Source: Zygosaccharomyces rouxii (lineage: Eukaryota; Ascomycota; Saccharomycetes; Saccharomycetales; Saccharomycetaceae). Taken from it: DNA of 64,000 nt. Made by a program: the position numbers and the translations under genes. Numbering within the stretch: position 1 is the stretch's first letter; every line of letters starts with the position of its first letter. Below are positions 40,835-50,700 of the stretch, one piece after another. The stretch is from contig NC_012996.1 in the NCBI RefSeq assembly GCF_000026365.1, positions 806,001 to 870,000 of the forward strand, written 5' to 3'. Under the pieces are notes generated by a model, which saw only the letters and a list, made by a program, of their open reading frames with translations, was not told the DNA's origin and searched no databases.

Positions 40835-42133
40835 CTAATCTTGTGCCAGTTTAGCCGCCTTGAGGGTCAGTATACGTTCGTAATCCGTCGGAATAGTGAA
40901 TTGAGCGACTAACAAATCATTACCTCTAACGTCAAATTGTTCTCTAGTTCTTAAATCGATATCAACTTCTTCTGCTTGATTTAACTCTTCTTGTTGCTCT
41001 AATTCATCGATTTGATCAAATTCATCTTCTTTTTCCCGATAATCCACATTCTCCTCCACTTCTTCGAAATCTGGAGCTAAAGCACTCCATTTGGGGGCGA
41101 TTACTATGGACCAGATGTAAACATCACCAGATTCAAGACCATTACTAGCAATGAACATTTTGTAGAAATTCCAATCAATGTCCATCAATTCCTCTTCAGA
41201 ACCTTCCAAAACACGAACTAGGGTACCTGAACTAGTTTCCCAAAGATACAATTCGTGCGCGGATGAACCATGCGTAGAGGCCACAAGATATTCCGCAGCT
41301 TTATTACTGAAAAAAATACTATTCCACTGTAACTTGTTAATCACATCCTGGTACTTGTGTTCTAATTCCAATTCTACAGAGGAGCGATCCGCGGTTAACG
41401 TAAAAGCATACTGTCTAATGGATCTATCTGAACAATTAACAGCGATCTTATCACCTTGTTGAGATACAATGACATGTTTAATATTGGCATTGGCCACCTT
41501 CAGACCTTTCAGCATTTGAGCGACATTCGATTCACTTTCTCCTTTGCAAAGTTGATACACATTGATCCAACCTTTAGAAGTCCCCGTAAAAATGATATCA
41601 GAAAATTTTGTATGAACAGTGGAAGTCAAAACGTACCCATGATCATCATTATTTTCATTTCCGTGTAATGTTCGTACCAGCGGTTGATCATGGGCAAAAT
41701 AAATTAAAAATGCACTACTCTCTTCTAAAACCGTTACCACACAAGTAAATTGATCTGCATTTACCCATTGGCAATTCCAAATGGGAGAATCAAAACGAAC
41801 TTGTTTCAAAGGTTGTCCGGCGCTAGCTAGGTCCCATAATTTTACAGACCAGTCCCTCGAGCCTGTTAATAGATACTTCCCATCTGATGACCATGAAATT
41901 GACTGTACAGATCTCATATGTGCCCCCATTTTATTCCCCAATACACAGATGGGTCTAAAAGTATCCATATCGTAGATTATCACACCTCCATTTGAACAAC
42001 CTAGCGCTAAATAGTCACCACGGGGGCTAAAACGAACACATTCGGTGTGCAAAGGGTTCTCCAAACTGTGTGTAAGCTTGTCAGGATACTCCTTAAGAAC
42101 AGAAAAGGGATCCTGAAGTAACAAATTGGTCAT
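40835..42133 (-). CDS. SWD1: COMPASS histone H3K4 methyltransferase subunit Swd1
   Basis: Swd1 (RbBP5 homolog) is a WD40 subunit of the Set1/COMPASS complex, needed for H3K4 methylation. The 432-residue product matches S. cerevisiae Swd1 (426). The propeller starts at the N-terminus (HTECVRFSPRGDYLALGCSNGG) with repeats such as SISWSSDGKYLLTGSRDWSVKLWD. The acidic C-terminal tail (EEVEENVDYREKEDEFDQIDE) contains the segment typical of RbBP5 proteins, ending with VAQFTIPTDYERILTLKAAKLAQD. Position equals YAR003W. Confidence 0.95.
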   Translation of the reverse strand: MTNLLLQDPFSVLKEYPDKLTHSLENPLHTECVRFSPRGDYLALGCSNGGVIIYDMDTFRPICVLGNKMGAHMRSVQSISWSSDGKYLLTGSRDWSVKLWDLASAGQPLKQVRFDSPIWNCQWVNADQFTCVVTVLEESSAFLIYFAHDQPLVRTLHGNENNDDHGYVLTSTVHTKFSDIIFTGTSKGWINVYQLCKGESESNVAQMLKGLKVANANIKHVIVSQQGDKIAVNCSDRSIRQYAFTLTADRSSVELELEHKYQDVINKLQWNSIFFSNKAAEYLVASTHGSSAHELYLWETSSGTLVRVLEGSEEELMDIDWNFYKMFIASNGLESGDVYIWSIVIAPKWSALAPDFEEVEENVDYREKEDEFDQIDELEQQEELNQAEEVDIDLRTREQFDVRGNDLLVAQFTIPTDYERILTLKAAKLAQD

Positions 42134-42169
42134 TTGAACTTCTTATTCTTCCTGTTATTCTTGATGGTG

Positions 42170-42175
42170 ACGCGT
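42170..42175. promoter_or_regulatory. MCB-type ACGCGT box between SWD1 and ERP1/6
   Basis: ACGCGT is the MluI cell-cycle box core bound by MBF. It lies 37 bases before SWD1 and 151 bases before the p24 gene. One hexamer has limited weight. Confidence 0.3.
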
Positions 42176-42325
42176 TTTTCCTCTAGTAAGCACAGGGCAA
42201 TCTTTTTTTTTTTTCCATTTCGCTAGGCGTTCTCTATAACTATGTTTTGAACAACTCACAATAATAATAACAAACACAAGCATTTGAATCGATTCATTCA
42301 GTGTTAGCTGCCCTAAGAATCATTC

Positions 42326-42982
42326 ATGTTGTTAGTTTCAGCTTTATTGCAATTGGCAATTGTTGCCCTGCTATTTCCTTCTCAAGTGGCGGCTTTTTCC
42401 CTCTACAGTAATGGTGAGAGAAGATGTTTCTACAAGGAATTGTCAAAGGGTACGTTACTTCAGGGCAAGTACAGTGTCAAGGCATATGATGATGGTATCC
42501 AATCCTACAGAGACACTAATCCACAAGAATTCGATGTATCAATGGAAGTAGAAGAAGTTTTTGATGATTATCACAGAGTTGTGCATCAAAAGGGTGTATC
42601 AGGAGAACTAAACCTATTAGCGCTAGATTCAGGTGAACACAGAATTTGTATTCAGGCGCAACCTAATTCTTGGATGGGTAAATCAAAAACTAAGATCAAT
42701 TTAGATTTTGAAATTGGTTCTGACGTTAAATTGGATTCAAAACAAAAAACAGTGGTTGATTCTCTACATCAAAAAGTAAACATTTTAAATGATAAAGTGC
42801 TTTCGATTAGAAGGGAACAGAAATTGGTTAGAGACCGTGAAGCCCAATTCAGAGATATCTCTGAATCTGTTAACTCGCATGCTATGTGGTGGAGTGTCAT
42901 TCAATTGGTTGTGCTAGTGCTAACCTGTATTTGGCAAATGAGACATTTAAGGACTTTCTTCGTAAAACAGAAAGTTTTGTAA
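42326..42982 (+). CDS. ERP6: p24-family cargo receptor, Erp1/Erp6 type
   Basis: p24 proteins cycle between ER and Golgi in COPII and COPI vesicles and help GPI-anchored proteins leave the ER. The 218-residue product has a signal peptide (about 1-23), a GOLD domain with the conserved cysteine pair (ERRCFYKEL and HRICIQAQP), a coiled-coil before the membrane (VRDREAQFRDISESVNSHAMWWSV) and one transmembrane segment. The short cytosolic tail RHLRTFFVKQKVL has the FF export signal. ERP6 (YGL002W) and ERP1 (YAR002C-A) are duplicate genes in S. cerevisiae, and both neighbourhoods meet here, so this single gene stands for both. The symbol is by convention only. Confidence 0.93.
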   Translation: MLLVSALLQLAIVALLFPSQVAAFSLYSNGERRCFYKELSKGTLLQGKYSVKAYDDGIQSYRDTNPQEFDVSMEVEEVFDDYHRVVHQKGVSGELNLLALDSGEHRICIQAQPNSWMGKSKTKINLDFEIGSDVKLDSKQKTVVDSLHQKVNILNDKVLSIRREQKLVRDREAQFRDISESVNSHAMWWSVIQLVVLVLTCIWQMRHLRTFFVKQKVL

Positions 42983-43066
42983 AGAAACCCTACAGAGTCA
43001 TTAAATATTATTACTATATATATTTGTACACATTTTCTATTATTATGCTAGGATTGCATGAAGATC

Positions 43067-44623
43067 TTAAAACACGAACAGCGTCTTGAAATCCTGCACT
43101 TTTTTATTATCCACTGCACTTGGATCTATGTTGGAAGGCGAGATTTGTCCAAAATCATATTCCGGATCACTTTCAGTTGCTATGATAGATGGAGCGGTTG
43201 AATAAGCATTGGCAACCTTGGTTGGTATTTTATCAACGACATCGCTATCAGAGTTATTATCTGGAGGACCGAACTTTTGAGGCTGAAATTTAAATGCAAA
43301 TTCAGGCTTAGCCGCCGGGTGAGCATGTGGTTGTGATTTCGTATTAGGCTCAATTTTATCGTTCGTTTGGAATTGGAAGTTAAAGGTAGGGGCCTTGGGC
43401 ACTTCAGGTTCCGTTTCTTTAGTTGTTATCTTTCTCTCTGGTGATTCATCAGCTTTAACCACATTAGAACGCAGTGATGATGACCGCATAGGCTTGTATT
43501 TGTCTACTGAATTATGCTGCTGAGACTTTGGAGCAACTTCGTTTGTTACCTTAGTCTTAGCATTTTCCAATTCCTGCAAAGCTGATGATTTTATAGGGGC
43601 AAACTTAGAGGGCTCTTGTTTAGTAGCTGGTAACGTGGGTAAACTTTTCTTATATTTGCGAAGTTGATTAACGTGTGACGAATAAGGATTTGCCAATCGA
43701 TTTGAAGTTTCTTCTTTGGAATTATCATTTTCCAGAAGCGAAACCAGTGCTGATGCAGTATTACTCAATTTTTTACCATTACTTGGCTTAACAACCATGC
43801 TTTTAGAAGCATCAGGGGTCTTAGTACCATGTGCATCGCTACTATCATTATCTGCCGCACTGTATTTGTAGACAGTAGTCTTGTATGGAGATGGTAGACT
43901 AGAATAATCGAAAACCCGCCTTCTAGAGGAAACTGAACCTCTGCTAGTGTTTGCAAAACTGTGAGATCCAAAAGAGTCATCGTATCTGGGAGTAAATGCA
44001 GGGGCCCTCATAGTCGATGTAGCTAAGGAGGGTGTTCTCGAATGCTTGAGTATGCGAGAATATACTAAATCTGTAGGATCATCGTGACTCAATGTAGTAT
44101 TGACTATGGAACCTGCTCTAGAAGATCTTACTGATTTACTTGACTTCTTCATAAGCGATTTCACACCTTCCATTTCCATTTCACTCAAAGGCTCCCCACC
44201 CTTTCGACTAAAGAAATCAGCAAGCTTGGCATTAGAGATATCTGCATTATAGGGTTCTTCATCAGCACTAGCCTCTTCATCCCTTTCCCCTTCGTTAATA
44301 GCGTCTACATTGGGAGTCGAATTACTTATTTGTGCTTCCCCTGGACACTTGGGTAATACAATAGAAGGTGAAGCATCATCTGAATTAAAAAAACCGCCAG
44401 GAATTGACACAGTTGGGCTTCCTCCGCTAGCTAAATGTCTTCTCTTCAAACCAGAATTTTCTTCTTTGCCATCATTACCATCGTTTGTGAAAAATGACTT
44501 CAGTTTGTTCAAAATACTGGGTTTACTTCTGTTATTACTAGACATGGGTCTTCTGTAAGGTGCTATAGCCCCCCTGGAACGATAAGATTTGCTCTGATCA
44601 ACCATCAAAAAAACTTCACACAC
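43067..44623 (-). CDS. NUP60: Nuclear-basket nucleoporin Nup60
   Basis: Nup60 anchors the nuclear basket and Mlp1/2 to the pore and binds Kap and Nup2. The 518-residue protein (539 in S. cerevisiae) is mostly disordered. Recognisable blocks are an N-terminal basic amphipathic part (KPSILNKLKSFFTND), NAKLADFFSRKGGEPLSEME, SSLPSPYKTTVYKYSAA, KYKPMRSSSLRSNVV, degenerate FxF repeats (TFNFQFQT, EFAFKFQPQ) and a C-terminal FKTLFVF. The second methionine (residue 7) is an alternative start. Gene order with the p24 gene equals YAR002W/YAR002C-A, convergent as there. Confidence 0.93.
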   Translation of the reverse strand: MCEVFLMVDQSKSYRSRGAIAPYRRPMSSNNRSKPSILNKLKSFFTNDGNDGKEENSGLKRRHLASGGSPTVSIPGGFFNSDDASPSIVLPKCPGEAQISNSTPNVDAINEGERDEEASADEEPYNADISNAKLADFFSRKGGEPLSEMEMEGVKSLMKKSSKSVRSSRAGSIVNTTLSHDDPTDLVYSRILKHSRTPSLATSTMRAPAFTPRYDDSFGSHSFANTSRGSVSSRRRVFDYSSLPSPYKTTVYKYSAADNDSSDAHGTKTPDASKSMVVKPSNGKKLSNTASALVSLLENDNSKEETSNRLANPYSSHVNQLRKYKKSLPTLPATKQEPSKFAPIKSSALQELENAKTKVTNEVAPKSQQHNSVDKYKPMRSSSLRSNVVKADESPERKITTKETEPEVPKAPTFNFQFQTNDKIEPNTKSQPHAHPAAKPEFAFKFQPQKFGPPDNNSDSDVVDKIPTKVANAYSTAPSIIATESDPEYDFGQISPSNIDPSAVDNKKVQDFKTLFVF

Positions 44624-44757
44624 GGTTATCCTTGCGGAGACGAAGTAGAGTAATTAATATGAATTTTGTTCTGCAACGACTTTCAACCTTTTTTTCTTTT
44701 CATGCCTTCCCACTAGAGAAAGGGTTCAGCTTATCCTTGCAAAGTAATTTAAGTTGC

Positions 44758-44763
44758 AAAAAA
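44758..44763 (-). terminator. RNA polymerase III terminator of tRNA-Pro
   Basis: Six A on the + strand (six T on the transcribed-sense strand) lie five bases past the tRNA 3' end. Confidence 0.75.
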
Positions 44764-44768
44764 TAATC

Positions 44769-44840
44769 GGGGCATACTGGGAATTGAACCCAGGGCCTCT
44801 CGCACCCAAAGCGAGAATCATACCACTAGACCACACGCCC
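44769..44840 (-). tRNA. tP(UGG): tRNA-Pro(UGG)
   Basis: The minus-strand sequence folds as a 72-nt cloverleaf without intron. The acceptor GGGCGTG pairs with TATGCCC (two G-T pairs), the anticodon stem CTCGC/GCGAG encloses the loop TTTGGGT with anticodon TGG, and the T-arm is CTGGG TTCAATT CCCAG. It is nearly identical to S. cerevisiae tRNA-Pro(UGG). Confidence 0.97.
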
Positions 44841-44977
44841 TGATATTTTGTTAAAGATCAGGTATCAGGTTATTGTATTTTACAACTAGTATTACCTAAA
44901 AAGTTGTCTTCTGGAAAACATTTTTATATAGGTGTTCTATTCATTAACATATGGCTACATCTGGATCTTTGATACAT

Positions 44978-46027
44978 CTATAACTTTTCATCCATCCAAG
45001 CTAGAGTTTTTTCAATACCTTCTTCAATGTTTACTCGTGGCTTATAATCAAGCAATTCCTTTGCTTTAGTAACATTATGATAACGAGTAGCACAAACAAT
45101 TTTGGCTCTAAAAGGCGTCAATCCTGGCTCTTTACCCAATAATTTGGAGAAAAATTCGGAAAGATAACCAGCTAAAATTGCTACAGGTCTATTCAACACA
45201 ATAACACTCTTATCAACATGACCATCAGCTTTCCAAACGGTACGGGCAAGTGCCCAGAAATAAGCAGGTTCATCGTTAGTAATGAAAAATGTTTCACCAG
45301 CCACTTTTGAAGCAGTTTCTGAGTTCAAAAGCTTCTGTGTGGCTAAAACATGGGCATCCGCCACGTTACCGGCATAAGTCCAATCGAATAGATTGTTATT
45401 GTCACCCAATTGGAACTTAGATTGGCCTAATTTAGCTACGTTACGCAATCCTGGTACCAATTGACGATCACCAGGACCAAATATACCAGCAGGACGCAAT
45501 GCGACAGTTAAAAAATTCTCTTGAAAAGAATTGGCCTTTAAAACCATATCCTCTGCGATAGCTTTAGTTTCATTGTAACCGTCCATGGCCACTTCAGGAA
45601 TAGGCCAAGTTTCATCTGCATTGTGTACATCTTGACCATTGAATATGACACCAGCAGAAGAGGTATAGATAAAAGCTTTAACTCCTAGTTTTTTTGAAAC
45701 ATCTAGTAAATTTCTCGTTCCTTTGACATTAACATGTTCGTAAATGCTTTGAGCATTACCATGCATTGGGGAAGCAGAGTGGACGATTACTCTAGCTTTG
45801 CTCTTTAATAGAGCATTGGTAACGTCCTCGGCAGAGGTGAGGTCTCCTTGATGGAATACAATTTCCGTAGGATCAAAGGTAAATTGTCTAGATAATTTTT
45901 CAGGTATGGGCCTTACATCAAAAACATGAATACGTGGTCTTACAGTTAAATCATAGAACTGCTGTATTAGGTGCAAGCCTAAGAAACCGGCACCTCCAAC
46001 TAGTAAAATGGGACATTCATCTGACAT
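44978..46027 (-). CDS. ERG26: C-3 sterol dehydrogenase (C-4 decarboxylase)
   Basis: Erg26 oxidises and decarboxylates the C4-carboxysterol intermediate with NAD in the ER as part of the Erg25-Erg26-Erg27 C4-demethylation complex. The 349-residue product has the family length. The Rossmann motif LLVGGAGFLGLHL is at residues 8-20 and the short-chain dehydrogenase catalytic pair YNETK is at Y151/K155. Substrate-side blocks include ALRPAGIFGPGDRQLVPG and FDWTYAGNVADAHVLA. It is the last gene before the centromere, as YGL001C is in S. cerevisiae. Confidence 0.97.
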   Translation of the reverse strand: MSDECPILLVGGAGFLGLHLIQQFYDLTVRPRIHVFDVRPIPEKLSRQFTFDPTEIVFHQGDLTSAEDVTNALLKSKARVIVHSASPMHGNAQSIYEHVNVKGTRNLLDVSKKLGVKAFIYTSSAGVIFNGQDVHNADETWPIPEVAMDGYNETKAIAEDMVLKANSFQENFLTVALRPAGIFGPGDRQLVPGLRNVAKLGQSKFQLGDNNNLFDWTYAGNVADAHVLATQKLLNSETASKVAGETFFITNDEPAYFWALARTVWKADGHVDKSVIVLNRPVAILAGYLSEFFSKLLGKEPGLTPFRAKIVCATRYHNVTKAKELLDYKPRVNIEEGIEKTLAWMDEKL

Positions 46028-46155
46028 TTCTCAGTATACTCTTGGTTAGATGTAAGTCAAGTTGAGTGTTCGCGGTATGTTCACGTTTAGTGAGACGATT
46101 TTAAAGGAACGAGGAAAAACGTTGCGAGTGGAATTGTATAAAGGTTAGCCCATGG

Positions 46156-46200
<45 letters not shown>

Positions 46201-46384
46201 TACATAACCCAAATAGGTGCCAGTAGGCAGTTGATTGAAAGTGAATACTTGCTTCAGAAGCTTTCTGAGATATCGAACATTTCAGTATATTTAATTCATT
46301 AATCGAGATTGGTAGAAAGAAAGATTAATAAACGAGACAATCGTTTTAAATGAGGATATGTAAATATCTTATTTTTTAAAGTAC
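46028..46384. other. ERG26 promoter and CDEIII-side pericentromeric DNA
   Basis: The interval holds the ERG26 promoter, an A15 plus (TA)12 microsatellite and AT-rich DNA leading to CDEIII. No gene is seen. Confidence 0.6.
46156..46194 (+). repeat. A15 followed by (TA)12
   Basis: A run of 15 A directly followed by 12 TA units, about 130-170 bases before ERG26. Confidence 0.95.
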
Positions 46385-46409
46385 TTTTTATCTTCGGAAG
46401 CCGTAGACA
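46385..46409 (-). promoter_or_regulatory. CDEIII (CBF3-binding element)
   Basis: On the minus strand it begins TGTCTACGGCTTCCGAAG and ends in an A run. It is the expected CBF3 (Ndc10-Cep3-Ctf13-Skp1) binding site. Confidence 0.9.
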
Positions 46410-46543
46410 ATATACAATTTTAAAATAATGAGCTTTGTTTTATTTGTAACATTTAAATAAAAATATTTTTCTAATACTTTTTAGTAAAATAATTAAAATA
46501 ATAAATTATAAAATAACTAGGATAAAAATAAACTTTAATGAAT
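46410..46543. other. CDEII
   Basis: 134 bases, 119 of them A or T, with short A and T runs; the DNA wrapped by the Cse4 nucleosome in point centromeres. Confidence 0.88.
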
Positions 46544-46551
46544 CATGTGAT
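46544..46551 (-). promoter_or_regulatory. CDEI (Cbf1-binding element)
   Basis: ATCACATG on the minus strand, matching RTCACRTG. Confidence 0.88.
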
Positions 46552-46623
46552 TGTTTTGTCCTTATCAATTGTTTACGGGATTTGGTTGTGAGAATAAATA
46601 ACTAAATATTTAAGCTATATAAC

Positions 46624-47487
46624 TTAAGTACTGAATTTCCATTTTTTCCATTCGAAGTCAGCATAGCATCTGAATTCATTGCTTAATCCATTTGCATGCT
46701 GGGGAAGGAAAGTGGTGATTTTTGAATCAGGATATAACTTGGAAATCAAGTCTGCCATTCTTTCACCGGTACAGGACATGAATCGATGTCTCAAATAACC
46801 GTTCATCGTTTTAGAGCCGTCTTTAGGTGCTAAGAGAGCTTTGGCAGTGATCGATGCTGTAAAAAAAAAAGTTAGTACTTTATTCGTTGAGATTATCAGT
46901 AGTTGATGTCTCTAAGAACACATACAATTAGTTTGACAATTATTGTGCAAGAAAGGGGGATCAATCAAAAGACGATCGACCTTACCCTTAAGTTGATCAG
47001 TGAATTCCAACGGCTGAACATAGTCATAATAAACGTAATGATCACGCCCAGCAAGAAGTTCAAATCTCGTGTCATACTCAAAAAGATAAATATTTTTAGT
47101 GGGAATCTGCTCTTTGGGTCTTTTCAGTATTGCCGCGTACACTGATGGGGCGCTTACAACTGCAATAACAGTATCAGGGTCTGCGCCTTCAAGCAAAGCC
47201 TCCGCCAAGACGTCGGCGGTATCATCAGCATACCAGAACTGAGAAAGCTGCCAATCTTCTTTGAATAGCTCCATTCCCTGAATTCTCTTCTTTTCTTCAA
47301 ATTCCTCATCAGCTTGTTGCAATAGTTTTTCAAAATTTTCCTGGCGCTGTTGTTCTTCCTGCTTAAACTCTTGTAAAGCTGCCAGGGCATTGCTAGAAAG
47401 AGTCCTGAATGTGTTAGTTATTTTCCAGTCATGACGTATATATCATAGCTGAAGAATTACTTACAATTCATCGTCTGATTCTGACAT
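46624..47487 (-). CDS. EFM5: eEF1A lysine methyltransferase Efm5, three exons
   Basis: Efm5 trimethylates a lysine of translation factor eEF1A with S-adenosylmethionine. Joining 47465-47487, 46926-47404 and 46624-46856 gives 735 bases, 244 residues (248 in S. cerevisiae). Intron 1 (47405-47464) has donor GTAAGT and branch AACTAAC; intron 2 (46857-46925) has donor GTATGT, branch TACTAAC (46871-46877 on +) and acceptor TTTACAG. Both joins restore conserved sequence: SDDELTLSSNALAALQEFK and FLHNNCQTNSSITAKALLA. The methyltransferase motif is LLIDPPF. The protein ends FRCYADFEWKKWKFST. Both introns are short. I recall one intron in S. cerevisiae YGR001C, so two would be notable. The gene marks the other side of the centromere. 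Confidence 0.93.
46857..46925 (-). other. EFM5 intron 2
   Basis: A 69-base spliceosomal intron with GTATGT, TACTAAC and a poly(T)ACAG end. Without it, the upstream frame stops after five codons. Confidence 0.92.
47405..47464 (-). other. EFM5 intron 1
   Basis: A 60-base intron after 23 coding bases, with GTAAGT and AACTAAC and a very short branch-to-acceptor distance (CACATTCAG). Confidence 0.88.
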
Positions 47488-47726
47488 TTTTCGACAAGCT
47501 ACAAATAAAACAGTAGATTTTAGAAGTGGAATCTAACTGCAAAGTAAAATAATTTTTAATTTTTCTAATTGATGGCGATGAGCTTTCGACGGACTTTTTA
47601 ATTAACGGTCTAACTGATTTTTTGATAACTTTATACGTAAAAATAATGATGAGATGATCGATGATGAAGTTGTGGAACCAAAATTAAGGCTCGCAGGAGA
47701 ATGATAAAACGATGAAGAAGTGAGTA

Positions 47727-50700
47727 ATGGCCCAAATACCTGTCTTTCCAGATGAATTGGTCCATCTGATTTGCGAAGTGGTAGCGTATAATAAGGGTGG
47801 TATGTTAGTTTTTACTTGGTCTGATTTCTTTTTGCTCGATGTACCCATTTGACATTTAACTAACTAAATCTCTTAGAAATAACATTACCTGAACTTTGGA
47901 GAAGCTCTGAGAGTTTTGTTGGTTTGAGTGATGATAAGTTGAAAGAGTTTGTCTTTTCTTCCGTGAGTTCACACCCAGATGTTAAGCTGTATGAAGGGGG
48001 CAAGGTTTGTGACAAGCTTTACTCCGAAGTTGCAGAGAATGAAGATGCTTACACGCTGAGGATTGGTGAAGACACCTTGTGGACAATTTTGACGGGATAT
48101 AGGAAAAAAGAGGCCAATATAGGTGGATTTGCATTTGAGCTTCTGCTTGAAATTGCTAAGGCTGGGGACAAGGGAATTAATACAAAAGATCTAGCCCAAG
48201 CGACTAACCAGGATCCGAGAAGTATTACTGGTAGAGTAAAAAAGATCGGCCATCTTATTTGTTCTGTCCAGATGATCTACAAGGGCCATGTCGTTAAGCT
48301 TTTGAAGCTGAAAAGGTATTCGGAAAGTGATAATGCTGTCAAACCTTACGTCAACCTGAGAGACTACCTTGGACAAATCGTTGATGTTGTTAAAAAATCA
48401 AAGAATGGTGTGCGCCAAATTATCGACTTGAAAAGAGAGCTAAAATTTGACGTGGAAAAAAGGTTATCAAAAGCTTTTATTGCTGCTATTGCGTGGCTCG
48501 ATGAAAAGGAATATTTGAAGAAAGTTTTGTTGGTATCTCCTACGAATCCTTCTGTAAAAATACGGTGTGTTAAGTACCTCCGTGATTATGTGCAAGAGGA
48601 CAAATCTACAAATGACTTTGACTATGAAAGCGAACCAGGAGATGATCCTTTGGATGATGACAAACTTGGGTTGGAAGAAGAGGACGCTTATGAGGGATTG
48701 GATAGCTCTAATGCTACCAATATTCTACAAGAAGAAGGACTTCTTGTTCAAGATGAAAAATCGACTGGAAAAGATGATATTCTCATGAATAGGTTTTACC
48801 CAATACAAAATCAAACTTATGATATGACCGAGAAAGCGGGCCTACAGGGCATCTCAACCATGGAAGTTATAAAAAGGCTTACTGGCAGAGATTATAAGCG
48901 AGCTTTTACAAAGTCAAGTGAGTATTATGTGGAAAGCGTGGGCAAACCAAAAAACAACGTTGATGAATATAGGATTGTAAGAGTTTATGATTTCGAGGGG
49001 AGGAAGAAATTTTACAGATTCTTCACGGAAGAAAATTTCAAGAAACTCACTGATGCACCTCAGACATATGTTTCTGGGCGATTCGAACCTATAGAAAGCC
49101 AGAAGGAAGCTTTAGCCGAATTGAATGAGTCCAATTTTATCCCGCTCAGCAGTTCTTTGCGCTTTGTAGATAATGATGGTCAGGAATCCTTCTTCTGGAA
49201 TGGTGAAATTAAATCTCCTGTAAGTGTATCTGCGAGGGGGCGTAAAAGAAAGCAGGAAGATGTCGCAGCTGTTCAGAAGGCGATTTCTGTGAATAATAAA
49301 AGAAGGAGTGTCAAGCAAAAAGAAAAGCCCCCATCTATGTCGTCCACTGTCCCTGCTACTGCTAGTGGAGATGTTGTTAATTCGCCCTCGAGCCCTAGTG
49401 AGAATGATGGAACCAACAAGCCTCGGGTTCTGGAAATAGGTGGTTTTTCGGCCGGTTCTTTGAGGTCGCTGTGGCGACAGCGTGCGATATTGGAGGTCGT
49501 CAGGAAAGCTGGTGGTGTAACTTACTTGCGGGAACAGTTCTTTGAAGATGTTTCTCATTTTATGGGGTCTAATACTCTCTTGGATAAGAAAACAGTCAGA
49601 GGTGACGTGAACCTGATGTTACAGAATGAGAAGTTACGCATGGAAGACGAACCGCACACTGGAAAACGTATCATTTATCTTCCTGAGGTTGATCCAAATG
49701 CCATTGCAAGCTATATCATCAAAGATAAGGATAATAAGAAGGCCTATTTCAAAGATGTGATTCACAATACTGACATATACTTTTTCGATCAGACGGAAAA
49801 GCATAGATTCCATAGGGGTGTGAAGTCAGCGGAAAGGGTCCGCAATTACCAAGACCGCAGTAGGACTAAGAAGGATGCCCAAAAGAAAGCTTGGAAGAAG
49901 GCAGAGGACGCTTTAAGTTTGCAAAGACAGTATAAACTTTCTCGAGATTTGACAGCCGTTGGTGAAAAGGACCTATCCAAGAAAAGTGGAAAACCGGGGA
50001 AAGGTAAAAAGAAGGCTTTATTTCAGGTCGGAAATAAACTAGGCGCTAGAGCACTGGTGATGGCTGTTGTTATTACAAAGAGTATCAAAAATGAGATTCT
50101 TTGGGATGAGATTACTAAGCTCTTCCCTAGCAATTCTCTCAGTAATTTAAAGAAACAATGGACTGCGAGAAGAATCAGGATGGGCCATGTTGGTTGGAGA
50201 GCTTATGTTGATAAGTGGCGTAAAATCCTTGTGTCAGCCACAAGGGAGGAGAGAGTTACCCTTGAAGATGTGGAGCGCTTAGATTTACCTAAGTTGATAG
50301 ATTTGTGGATTACATCCGATGTTGATGAAGATCAGAAACCCACCTTATTGTACAGAGATTATTTGGAAAACAAGAAGCGCTATACTTTAATCAGAGTTGG
50401 GACCAATGTCGGGATGAAATCTGGACTTGCGATGTCGTCCATGATCCAAAGGGAAACATCGTCGCTCAAAAAAATATTTGTCTACGATAACTACGATACG
50501 TCTTCTAAACGCCTTCCTCCATGGGGTACTGAAGGTGATGTGAGGGCGGTAATCAGGTCAATATTGTATGACCATCCTGATACATCCAGGGAAAAAATCG
50601 AAGTTTTAAGTACGATCCCAAAAGAGTTGGTTGATAAGGTTATTATGGATATGGCAAAAGAAAAGCATTTATATCTTCAGGGATCGAGATTAGAAGCGAC

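Larger units (their letters stand above)
46385..46551 (-). other. CEN: Point centromere (CDEI-CDEII-CDEIII)
   Basis: Read on the minus strand, the element is CDEI (CATGTGAT on +, thus ATCACATG, at 46544-46551), then a 134-base CDEII with only 15 G/C (about 89% AT) at 46410-46543, then CDEIII at 46385-46409 (TGTCTACGGCTTCCGAAGAT followed by AAAAA). CDEIII keeps the essential TGT, the central CCG (46395-46397) within TTCCGAA, and the trailing A run. The site is exactly between ERG26 (YGL001C) and EFM5 (YGR001C), which flank CEN7, and among NUP60 and TFC3, which flank CEN1. The CDEII is longer than the S. cerevisiae type (about 80 bases), as in other non-duplicated yeasts. Confidence 0.92.
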
